Source: Macrostomum hystrix
Lineage: Eukaryota > Platyhelminthes > Macrostomidae
DNA length: 64,000 nt
Reading direction: 5' to 3'
NCBI GenBank assembly: GCA_950097015.1
Contig: CATNEN010000001.1
Span: 12,732,001 to 12,796,000 of the forward strand
The position numbers and the translations under genes were made by a program. Shown piece by piece: positions 8,308 to 17,577 of this stretch. The notes beneath the pieces are model-generated. The model ran no database searches. It saw only the letters and a list, made by a program, of their open reading frames with translations, and had not been told where the DNA came from. Position 1 is the first letter of the stretch; each line of letters opens with the position of its first letter.

Positions 8308-8846
8308 ATGAACTATATTGACTTCCAATGCTTTCCATGTGAGAGATCAAGTAGTGGTTTCATTGTGAAGGAGCTGGCGGTTGTTGAAGTCCGAGCAGGC
8401 AGTTACAATATCACTCATCATGTTTATTCTTCACCATATGCATGGGAAATGATCTCGCCTGAGATGCAAGTGCACTACAGAAAACTCTCAAGGAATCTGC
8501 ACCGGCTCAAATGGAACGATGGAACCCGATCTTACAAGAAATTAAAAACTGACATTCCCAAAATTTCTTACGGCCTAACTTGGACTAGCGGAGCGAGGAA
8601 GTCCGCTTTTCTAACTGAACTTCTTGGCCAACAGGTGTACAACCTTGAGGACCTGGGAGGACCTTTAGTCGAACAATCTGATACCGGCTGCGCATTAAAA
8701 AATACATTAATGTACTACAGCTGGTTGAAGCCCAAGTTTTCCATAAGCTTAAGAAGCGAGGTGTGTCAGCACCATTCAAAAGGCATCAGCACTTTCAACG
8801 AAATCAGCAACTACACTACCGCAAGCAGAAAAAATATCGGAAATGA
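8308..8846 (+). CDS. Exonuclease-like protein with apparent -1 frame C terminus
   Basis: From the ATG at 8308 the protein begins with an Asp-containing strand (MNYIDFQCF), then FIVKELAVV, WNDG and CALKNTLMYYSWL. This layout matches a family of uncharacterised invertebrate proteins that look like degenerate DEDD-type (RNase H fold) 3'-5' exonucleases. The usual Cys-His pair before the CAL motif is missing here. The ATG frame runs on to 9174, overlapping the TBP-like gene by 330 bp, which is unlikely to be real. The -1 frame instead gives a Lys/Arg-rich tail ending at 8844-8846 in an ATGA overlap with the TBP-like start. A slippery A_AAA_AAT lies at 8697-8703. An indel between about 8700 and 8740 is the simpler explanation. 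Confidence 0.5.
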
Positions 8847-9409
8847 GTACATCTTTGACAACTCTGAGAGTGACCAACCTGGTCGGTGGCGTGGATCTGA
8901 GACTGGCTGGAGGCAGGGGCGCCCAACTTCCTCTACGGGAACTGGCTCTCAGCATGGCTCATGTCATCTACCGACCCGTTTGGCCCCGAGTGCTCATCAA
9001 GAGGATGCGGGATCCGGGAGTCACTCTGCTGCTCTATCCCACCGGTCAACTGAGCATCTGTGGCGCCCGGAGCTACTCGGACTCAGTCAGGGCTGCCCGT
9101 CGCTTCGTGGCTATGCTGCATCGCAGAGTGCCTGCTCAACTGCTGCCTCATCAGTCCATTTGTGTACGAATTAAAACTATTAGTGCACATGGAAAGATTG
9201 ACTTGCCCAACCCCCAATGCTTGACAAGCCTCCGTGATGTGCTACCGAATGCTAGATATGAGCCAGAGTCCTTTTCTGCTTTGATTTGCAAACTGGACTT
9301 CTGTAAGTGCCTGCTTTTTCACAATGGCTCATTCGTTCTCAGTGGTGCGAAGACAATGAACATGCTGATTGCCGATTTTTCCAAGCTTCACCGTTTTCTG
9401 TGCCAGTAA
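8843..9409 (+). CDS. TATA-binding protein (TBP) homologue
   Basis: A 188-residue protein made almost entirely of the two-fold TBP saddle. Repeat 1 (residues about 8-95) has LPLRELALSMAHVIYRP, VLIKRMRDPGVTLLLYPTG and ICGARSYSDS..AARRF. Repeat 2 (about 106-187) has LRDVLPNARYEPESFSALICKL and LLFHNGSFVLSGAK. These align with the canonical pattern NaeYnP..F...I.R...P....L.F.SGk.v.tGAk. At the four DNA-intercalating phenylalanine positions I read W47, Y65, F144 and F159, so two are replaced by other aromatics in repeat 1. There is no long N-terminal extension. It is the last gene of the rightward block, and an AATAAA overlaps its stop codon. TBP would recruit RNA polymerase to TATA promoters of the element. 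Confidence 0.85.
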   Translation: MSTSLTTLRVTNLVGGVDLRLAGGRGAQLPLRELALSMAHVIYRPVWPRVLIKRMRDPGVTLLLYPTGQLSICGARSYSDSVRAARRFVAMLHRRVPAQLLPHQSICVRIKTISAHGKIDLPNPQCLTSLRDVLPNARYEPESFSALICKLDFCKCLLFHNGSFVLSGAKTMNMLIADFSKLHRFLCQ

Positions 9410-9413
9410 TAAA
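9408..9413 (+). terminator. Polyadenylation signal overlapping the TBP-like stop
   Basis: AATAAA begins within the TAA stop codon of the TBP-like gene. Its place at the end of the closely packed rightward block makes it the likely 3' end signal for a shared transcript. Confidence 0.55.
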
Positions 9414-10191
9414 CTTATGTTTCAACAGTTAAATAAGAAGACGACGACGGCTGAACAAAGTGTAACGTTTTTCATGCAATGTGCCACTTGTTTAAAATGT
9501 GTGCATTTTAACCAATTTTATTTTGAAAATCTGACTTGGATTGGTCTTTCTTTATTTTCTAAACTGAAATAGCAATTGCTTGAGCATAGCAAATTTAAAC
9601 AGATCACCACTAAAAGCATGGGAAAAGCACACCTACCACCACCGCCCAGATTATGTACTCCTAAACAAATAAAACGAACACGAGCAAACAGAAATAAGAA
9701 AAGTGAATATTATTTAGATAATTAATGGATAATGGATAAAAACGAAAAGCAAAATTAGCAAAAAAGAAAATAACAACTGTCGCTTCATTCATTCTGCAGT
9801 GCTAAAATAAGGTGCGTTGAAACAAAATAGAAAAGCCTGACAAATGTGATGCAACTGATTCCAACATGACTTTGGCAAGTTTGTATTGAAATAGAAAAAG
9901 GAAAACCTCTACCTGAAAATGTTACGCTCGTGATTTGCTTGGAGACTACAAAGATGTAACTAAATGAATAACTCTATTCATCAGCATCACCATCATTGTT
10001 CAGATGAGTTAAACCGCGGAAACAATTATTAGAATAAGTAAGAAGTCAAGAAATTACAAATTCAAAGTTAATCAGATGTGTAAAGCATCACTCTAAGCAA
10101 TCAGCTGCCCTTTTCGGTCTACCCCTGATCGTTAGCTGAAAGTGGCCGAACGGAAGACTTGTGTTCGAGCCAGTCCACGCTCGCCTCCCAG
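9414..10191. other. Intergenic region between convergent gene blocks
   Basis: AT-rich sequence with no convincing gene separates the end of the rightward block from the end of the leftward polymerase gene. It contains A-rich stretches and TTTATT (AATAAA on the minus strand) near 9550, a possible polymerase-gene polyadenylation signal. A short plus-strand open frame at 9369-9572 has no family resemblance. Confidence 0.6.
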
Positions 10192-13100
10192 CTACTCCCA
10201 GATACTGAGAGCGAGCTTGCGTTGCTCCATGGTGAAAACGCGATGTTTCTCACTTCCAATTCGACGAACAGTGAGCGACAGCTTTGAAGCGTCCCTGAAA
10301 ATCTTTACGTAGTCATCGTGGGAGACTTCATTCTTCAGCACGCTTCGTTGGATACCTTTTGCTTTTGCTTTGCTAGCCGTCGAGCTTTCGGCGAGGAAAG
10401 AATAGAGCTTGGGCCTCAGCAGCACCCACTCAATCTGCCGCACTCCACCAGCTTCATCTTTAATGCAGCCTAGCCTGGCCTTCAGTTGATTCGAGAAGAG
10501 TGGGTGATTTGATAAAAAATTGGATGTGTCCAAGAGGCCTTCGGCATGCAGGATTGGCAGCACTTCTCTCTGCAAGTTAAGATTGTCTAAGCTCAAAAAC
10601 AGCGAGTCTGTATCGCCACCACAAACACGAACTCTCGCTCCATCACGGAATTCTAGCATGGGTTTTATTCTGTCGTAGTAAAGTCGATACATGATGATCT
10701 TGGAGCGATCTAGATTTCTAGAATCTAGAACACACTGCCCCATGAAAATTGGGCGATCAAGAGTTACTTCACGCTTTTGAAGCTCGAAGATGCTGAGTGA
10801 CGGTGTAATGATGGTGAATGATGTGACATTTGGTTGCGAAGAAACAGTCTTCACCTTTTTCTTGTTATTGCACACTCTGATGTCTCGCCGCTTGCGTACG
10901 TTCTCCATTGTTTTGCCAAACAGGGAATTATTTTTCAGCTTGTAGAAATCCTTCTCGAAATCATTTTTCGCCATAGAGCGCTTCTCACTATTCATCTTAA
11001 TGTAGTCCGCGAAGACAGGTTCTTGCCTGAATTCGATCATCCTTTGGAGCTTGTGCAACTTCATCCCGTGCGATAGATAGAATCGGAGGGCTGAAGAATG
11101 CAGTACATAGGAAAATTTGTTGTGGCACGTGAGCATTAACTTTTGTACTCCACGGTAGTGCGCAGCGGTAGGATCTACAGTGGTGTTCGCGTCGGGCTGC
11201 TGATGACGATGATAATTGTCGTGCTGAAGCAGTGCCCATAATTCTCGCATGTACTGTGGAAATTCATCGAAATCCGGACACCTTTTCTCTGGGGCGAATG
11301 GAAGATCCTCCGTTGCCGAGTGGATTTCGGCAGGGTAGAGCAAATCCGCTTTGACAAGGTAGCCGATTGGAGCGTCATCGTCCAGGGCGAGAAAGCGGCG
11401 CTCAGACCATGAGCACAGCTCCTCTTGACTAAGCCAGCGAAAGCCACCAACAGGTAGGGGCATTGTGAGCGCATGACCGTAAAGGTTATTAGCATCAACA
11501 GCCAGTAAACTCCTACCTGCTGTTTCATCATCATCATCATCACTGCTTTCGCTCTGGGCATGATGTACATTGACAAAAGACATTCCGCCCCGAATTCCTT
11601 TCTCAAACATTTTGTACATCTCGAGATCGGTTAGCAGTTCAATCTTGACTTGAGAAGACTTTAGCGCTGAAGCAAATGACAGGCCTGGGGTTGACACAAA
11701 ATGCACCGGATCTAGCTTGTCTTCCTGCAAACTCAGCCTTCGAAACCCTTCAAAGATATCTGCAAGTTGCCTGATGTCCAGCTCCAAGTAGCATTGCATG
11801 TAATCGCGCAATGTTGTGGATTCGAACTCAGTCCATGCCTTCTGCGCATGCCGATACTCCGCCTCGGTACAGTGGCTGTTGGTGAGTCGATTAAAAAAAC
11901 TGTCTACTTTTGGTAGTTGGCGATCATCGAGCACATTCAAATTTGAGAGATAATCATAAGGGAAAACTCCCTTACTGAGCAGTACATCCCTTGAAAGATT
12001 TGGATACTTTGATCGCATCGCATTAGTGATGGGACAGTTGTCCTCCGGCAAGTTCTTGATAAGCTGAGAAAGACTGCTGTGTAGGAATTGCAGTGAATCG
12101 ATGAACTGCATCGTGAAGAACAGGGGCTTCTTCTTACCATCTTTTTCGTACTCATCAATTAGGAATTCCACTCTCATTGAGAGATAAGATTCAGCAGTTT
12201 GTGGTATAACACTTACTTTCCAACCTGGCATGTCGCCTAGGGCGCTCGAAAAAATCAGGTGCAGGTCATAACCACGAAGATTATGCATGACGATGGGCAA
12301 GAAGCGCCGCCGCAGTTTAGCAAGCTTGTTGCATGAAGCACAGGCAGCTCCTCTAAAATCTCCGCTCAAATGGTCATGATCCCAATGTTTGTCAGATGAT
12401 GAGGTAAGAGCTGCACTGCAATAGTGGTACTGAACGGATTCAGCAAAGTTGCGCCTATCTTCTTCCTTGCTCCTGTCTGCTTTTTGGTGGCTGAACTCCG
12501 TATTCCACCCATAGATTCCACGAGCAAGTTGTTCGAGTGAGGCCAAAAACTGCTTCACGACAGAATTCGGATTGGGACCGCTGCAGAGGAAAACATCCTC
12601 ACTCGGCCTCCGAATGTCGCTGCTCATACCCTCTCTTGGAATAACAATGTAGCCAGCAGCTACAGGCAGATGCTCAGTTAACTTGGTGATACCAACTGCT
12701 CTGTCAGGCTCCATTAGTTCACACGGGGTGTTCAGAGCTTCAAAATCTGCGTAGACAACAAATGGGGGACTGATAGTCTTTTCCCAAGCCATGAATTGCA
12801 TTGTGTTGCTATTTGCATCAGGCATGCGCTCCATGATGCTGGGTTTCAGCTGAGGATTGCAGCTGTCTCGATGCTGCTCTAACTCCTCCTGGGATCGAAA
12901 CGGAGAAATGCACTTCTCACACCATTTGCGATTCCTCAGACCTTTTTTGCTGTTCAGGAGCCGGTCCAGGTTCGAAACTGCACACCAGTGTCCAGTCCCA
13001 CAATTCTCAGCATCATTATCATCATCATTAGCATCATCGGAGCATGAGTTGCGAAGCAAGAGTAGAGGAATAACCTTGCGAGAGGCACAAAGCCCAGGAA

Positions 13101-14548
13101 GTGGCTGGCGAATGACATAGGCCTCATCATGCTCCCAGGTAAAAACTGTGAAACAGATTTCGGGATTCTTTTCTTCTATAACTTCTAAATCGGAAATTGC
13201 GATTGGTAAACTGATGCCGCTCAGATCGATTTCACCCAGCCATCTGCTGTAAGTTGTTAGTCGATGACAGGACTTCATCACACCAGGATCACTGCTGTGC
13301 AGGTAAGCAAGACAGGCAAATAGAAAGCAATCATTTCCATTGCTCGGTGGGTTTATGATGGCCTTCTTAACTGCTAGCCGATTGGGCACAGTAAAATTAG
13401 CACATCGTCCTCGATAGTAGCGAATGCGATCAGTGAGGGCAGTGCTCAGATCAAAATAGTTGATTTGCTCAACTATCCAACCACTCCCATTTGCATTGTA
13501 GGTGTCAATCTTGCGTTCCAGCTCAGAAAACTGCTGCAGCCACCACAATTCAAAGTCTCTAAGATCAGTAAGAAGCTCGAGACTGCATGCGAACCACTTA
13601 TCCTCCGCATTAACTACCATTGCTTCTTTGATTCTCACCATTCTAATGTTGAACTTAAGCTGCGCTCGAACAGAATTGTTCTCGGATGAATCGAATCTCA
13701 TCTCAACAGCCTGTAGCACTGCGAACTTAGTAGATGTTAAAAAGTGAAATGGATCGAGACCTCTTGAGGTTGGAGTGAAGCGTCTGACCTGCAGTATGTC
13801 ATCATGCGCACTGGCCTGAACAGCCGAGCTGAATTGAATGCCTGCGTGAATTGATCATGTTTTTAATATTCGCATTTCCATGGACAGTGAAAAATAAGTT
13901 ATTTCCTCTAATTCTATCTCCTCATAGTGTCAATCAACGAAATCGGTGAATCAGGAATCAGTGAATCAGTGAATCGGTAATTCGGATTAAGTGAATCGGT
14001 GAATCAGGAATCGGTGAATCAGGAATCGGTGAATCAGGAATCGGCGAATCAGGAATCTGTGAATCAGGAATCGGTGAATCAGGAATCGGTGAATCAAGAA
14101 TCGGTAATCAGGAATCATTGAACCGTAATCAGTGAATCGGGAATCAGTGAACCAGGAATCGGTGAACCGGGAATCAGTGAATTGGGAATCAGTGAACTGG
14201 GAATCAGTGAATCAGGAATCGGTGAATCAGGAATCGGTGAATCAGGAATAGGTGAATCAGGAATCGGTGAATCAGGAATCGGTGAATCAAGAATCGGTGA
14301 ACCGGGAATCAGTGAACCGGGAATCAGTGAACCGGGAATCAGTGAATCAGCGGATGGGTTTGTTATGACTACTTAGCGTGTACTTTTAGAGGGATAAGTC
14401 TACTTCGCTGGCTATGCTGAACTCATTTGAATAAAAATTGCATGAACTCACCGGTTGGCTCGAGCTCGAAAGTGAAATTGGTGGACTCATGCGACACATC
14501 ACTTGCTGCTGCTGCTGATGTAGTGGCTGGTGAAGTGTCTCTCGACAT
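10192..14548 (-). CDS. POLB: Protein-primed DNA polymerase B (two exons)
   Basis: Family-B polymerase of the protein-primed type that replicates linear Polinton genomes. Exon 1 is 14548-14452 and exon 2 is 13841-10192; the frame joins exactly across a GTGAGT donor and CGCAG acceptor, giving about 1248 residues. Numbering from the GTG at 13719: Exo I D325/E327 (YADFEA), Exo II HNLRGYD (479-485), motif A D742 (VDANNLYG), motif B NNSLFGKTMEN (930-940), motif C GGDTDS with D1036 and D1038. The N-terminal region has a Cys-containing segment NGNDCFLF (127-134), GHW (243-245) and a zinc finger C267/C270/H283/C287. An endonuclease-VII-like WDHDHLSGDFRGAAC...CN insert lies at 446-463. All catalytic residues are intact. 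Confidence 0.95.
13842..14451 (-). other. Intron of the polymerase B gene
   Basis: The donor is GTGAGTTC starting at 14451 on the minus strand, and the acceptor TTCACGCAG ends at 13842. The 610-bp intron has no coding content and is dominated by a 15-bp minisatellite. It separates a 97-bp first exon, encoding a Ser/Thr/Ala-rich N terminus, from the main exon. Confidence 0.75.
13931..14347 (+). repeat. 15-bp minisatellite in the polymerase intron
   Basis: Degenerate tandem units of GGTGAATCAGGAATC and variants (CAGTGAACCGGGAAT) fill most of the intron. Because 15 is a multiple of three, one frame stays open on the plus strand (14182-14376) and would encode a simple GIGES-type repeat; it is not considered a gene. 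Confidence 0.9.
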
Positions 14549-15342
14549 TATCTCGGTTCCTTTTATTACACAGTTGGAAGCATTTTAGATCAGATGGGGG
14601 AATTTGCTGAAACGCATATTTTTGTGATGATTTTATTTGGAAAAGCTAATACCAGTAACATAATTTGTGAATATACTAAACATTCATATTATCGAAAGTT
14701 GCTAATCGGGTCTGGTCGTTACATACTAAAATTTCGGGTCCAAAACTTTTATAGTGTGCATACATTTGTTCTCTCTAAATCGATAAATCAAAATTAAATA
14801 ACTCAAAGCCGCGAACTTTTCCAAAATGCAGCGCTTCCGTATTCTTTCAGCATTATTAACTGATACAAAATAGGTATCAGTTTTTACTTTTATTAAAAAT
14901 ATGCGATGTAAAAACATTGGAAACAGAAGTTAATTAGAGACGGAGATTATAAAAAATAACGCAGAGCCAACCAGAATCAATCCCAATCCTCATCCTTGCA
15001 TTAAACACATGACACCCTAGCACAGGTTGATCAATCAGCACTACATAGATGCATAAACTTTTACTTTATAGACATTAGATCGCTAGATGTTAAAAATTAT
15101 GAAATTTGAAATTCGCGTTTGAAAATAATTTATGGGTCTTGACTTAATTTACAAAAAATATTTCCAGATACACAATTATTAACTCCTACAATCACCATGA
15201 GATGCCATCAATCTGCGCTCATAAAGCAATACGTTAATAAAAAATAAGATCCTCCAATCCTCCTAGGTAAAAAAGCGCCGTTGGTATCAGTAAAGTCACT
15301 CTAATTTCTTCCACTTATTTCAAACTTGGTACTATTATAAAA
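14549..15342. other. Non-coding Polinton spacer upstream of POLB
   Basis: AT-rich sequence between the polymerase first exon and the 3' end of the zinc-finger/acidic gene. No convincing open frame or RNA gene is seen. The polymerase promoter should lie here, but no clear TATA box was recognised on the minus strand. Confidence 0.5.
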
Positions 15343-16296
15343 TTAAGAGTTGCTCAGGCGAATTCGGAAAGTCCCCCCCAAGCCAATCCAATATTCACCG
15401 TTAACACTGCTAGGCAGAACCAGCTGGATGCAGATGGGTGCTGGCTGCTGCAGTGCTTCATTAGCGGTCGCGGCCGCAGGCTGAACCTCAGTCGGTGGTG
15501 GTGGTGTTGGTGGTGGTGGTGGTGGCACAGGACCCGACTCAAGGTCGCGGATCATGTCAGACAGACTGACTTCTGCTAGCATCCTGGCACGCTCCATATT
15601 TTTCCCGGAAACAGGGATTGCATGTTGCTGCTGCAGCTGCTGCTGTTCGATTACTTCGTGCTCATCAAGGTTCTCGAAAAATGCGGTGTCCAGCTCAGGC
15701 AGCTCGAAGTTAGGAGTGTCAGCGTCAAGCAGGGGAGCTCCGACATCGCCGTCAAGTAGAGCAGCAGCAGCAGCAGAAGCAGCAACAGCAGCATCAGCAT
15801 CAGCAGCTGCAGCGGCTGCTGAAAGAACGCCAGGGGTCGAAGAATCTGCTGTTGCAGTAGCGGTGCCGGGCAGAGAGGGAGTGCCGATGTCTATAGCAGC
15901 AGCATCAGCAGCAGCAGCAGTAGGCTGGGCATTGAGCCGAGCGCCAGTGCTGGTGACTCGACCGCATAAATTAGCTATTACTTGACTCAATGAGCTCTCC
16001 GGCTCTGCCGCCTTTTTGCCTTCCTCTTAATGCGCCACTTCCAGAGCAGTAATGCGCGCCCGCTCGCGATCCTCAGCAGAGCTCCAGTTAACAGTAGCAT
16101 GATTTTTATGCCGCTTTATTTGGCCTCTAACAGTAAAGAGCTCAACCGACTGACATTGGTGACATAGTAGCCATCGGGTGACATTGCAGCCTTGTTTCAC
16201 AACATGATGCTTAAGTCCACCGAGCATACTAGTGTTGCAGGTGGCACACACTTCATGAACGTAGGATGGGCACCGGGGACGACTCATAGCTTTCAT
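15343..16296 (-). CDS. Zinc-finger/acidic protein interrupted by one stop
   Basis: Reading from the ATG at 16296, 89 residues contain two zinc-binding patterns: C17-x2-C20-x9-H30-x6-C37 and C45-x2-C48-x14-H63-x2-H66. A TAA follows at 16029-16027. The same frame then stays open for about 227 codons to 15343, with no good internal start. This part is rich in Ala, Gln and Pro, with an acidic hydrophobic segment (FELPELDTAFFENLDEHE) like a transcription activation domain and a polyproline stretch. The single in-frame stop suggests one gene of about 316 residues with a nonsense mutation, readthrough or an unseen intron. A regulator role is inference from composition. Confidence 0.5.
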
Positions 16297-17183
16297 CGAC
16301 TTAACATTTATTCAAAGTGACTCTTGTGAAAATTTCAAATTTTCAAGTCCAGTTTAATCTCTTTATATCGATTCCCATCCCCTTATCTTGCAGAACACAT
16401 AGCGGCTATGTTTACAGCTTTGTTTTTTTTCACATTTTGTTTGGAATGTGTACACTGTTATGCCATACAGAGGGTCAGAAAATTATTAATATTACCAGGT
16501 AGCCAGTCACACATCGCACAAACTGCTTTGTTCATGCAGTGAATTGGCCCAGCAACCGATTGTTACTGAGTTTTGTGGGCGAAATTAGCTGATAAGAAAC
16601 TGATAACTGTTCCCGCGGTGTTTTGGTACAAACAAAAACAACCTCGCGAATATTGATCCGCATGGAATGGGACTATTGCAAATCAAGTGCGCCGGCACTT
16701 TTACCACAAAACCACATATTTATCTTACTGTGGCATTCAAGATATTGTTCTCTATAGCTCTCTACGCTCGTATATGGTGTTTCGATAATCTATTAAATGT
16801 TTGATTTTAATTTGTCAGGCCTTTGCAGACAGAAACCCAAAAGCCGACACTGATTAACTTCTAGTTAACAATGAACTTATCAATTGTTTCCTGCACAGCT
16901 CCTTAATGAAAGATTTCAGTGGTAAATTAATTAGATTTTTACTTCTCTCTATGCACGCATTCCTCATCAGAAAGCAGCTTTCCGAAAGCATAGGTCCATG
17001 TATTCCCATTGCCATAGTTTAAATACCCAGACATCGGAAGCAGATTCACTACCTTGTAAATCCAACCCGCCTATATTATTGCTGCAGTGTTGTGTCTTGT
17101 AAAACTGGGACGGGCTAGAATTTGAACAAATTGGTTGCTTTTTTATAAAAAGCCATATTTTCTTTCTGACCTCCATGGGATTT
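16297..17183. other. Non-coding Polinton spacer inside the right terminus
   Basis: No convincing gene is seen. The stretch separates the zinc-finger/acidic gene from the right terminal repeat and should hold that gene's promoter. Short open frames at either end have no recognisable features. Confidence 0.5.
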
Positions 17184-17571
17184 CCATGGCTTTCCCTGCG
17201 GCAGAGCACATCAATGCATTTACATAGGCTCCTATGTTCACTCACTAACCCCAAGGTTACTCCAGCCATAGAAACGCACGATATGAAATTTCAGGTCTCT
17301 ATGCATTAAAATTATTGTGCGGAACGTGAATATACGTGAATATACAGCGAACAGTGAATATACTTGTGGCATGCTTTGTAAAGTGGGTCAGTAATGTACA
17401 CTTCCCTTGTTTCTATTTTTAGCAAATCCACCTGGGCCTCCCCGGAACTGCCACGGCTTTCCCTGCGGCAGAATCCACCAATGCATTTACATGGGCGCCT
17501 ATGTTTACTCACTGGGCCCGTGGCTTTTCCGCGGAAAATCCTGCGGCAGAGTGCACAAAACCCCTACTACT
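17184..17571 (-). repeat. Polinton right terminal inverted repeat (388 bp)
   Basis: Reverse complement of 934-1311, with a 10-bp tandem expansion (TATATTCACG) and scattered substitutions. The 14-bp palindrome TTTTCCGCGGAAAA recurs at 17525-17538. The outer end is CCCCTACTACT followed by the GCTGTA target duplication. Confidence 0.95.
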
Positions 17572-17577
17572 GCTGTA
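17572..17577. other. Target-site duplication, right copy
   Basis: GCTGTA follows the right terminal repeat, matches 928-933, and occurs once at the empty paralogous site 61937-61942. Confidence 0.95.

Larger units (their letters stand above)
934..17571. mobile_element. Complete Polinton/Maverick element
   Basis: The element is 16,638 bp, starts AGTAGTAGGGG, ends with the complement CCCCTACTACT, and is flanked by 6-bp direct repeats GCTGTA. It encodes the diagnostic set: chromodomain rve integrase, protein-primed polymerase B, adenain-like protease, A32/FtsK-type packaging ATPase, and major and minor capsid proteins. Most frames are intact and the two terminal repeats differ by about one 10-bp indel plus a few substitutions, so the insertion looks young. 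One in-frame stop (16027-16029) and two apparent frame breaks are the only defects seen. It lies in the first intron of the minus-strand gene 1. Confidence 0.97.

Noticed and set aside
8847-9174. Zero-frame extension of the exonuclease-like gene
   Set aside because: It overlaps the well-supported TBP-like gene and has no family resemblance, whereas the -1 frame ends precisely at the TBP start.
9369-9572. 67-codon plus-strand frame after the TBP-like gene
   Set aside because: It starts inside the TBP-like gene in another frame, with no motif and AT-rich composition.
11175-11606. Minus-strand 143-codon frame inside the polymerase gene
   Set aside because: It is a shadow frame over the motif A region of the polymerase.
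14182-14376. Open frame with a Gly-Ile-Gly-Glu-Ser repeat
   Set aside because: It lies in the polymerase intron and is produced by the 15-bp minisatellite.
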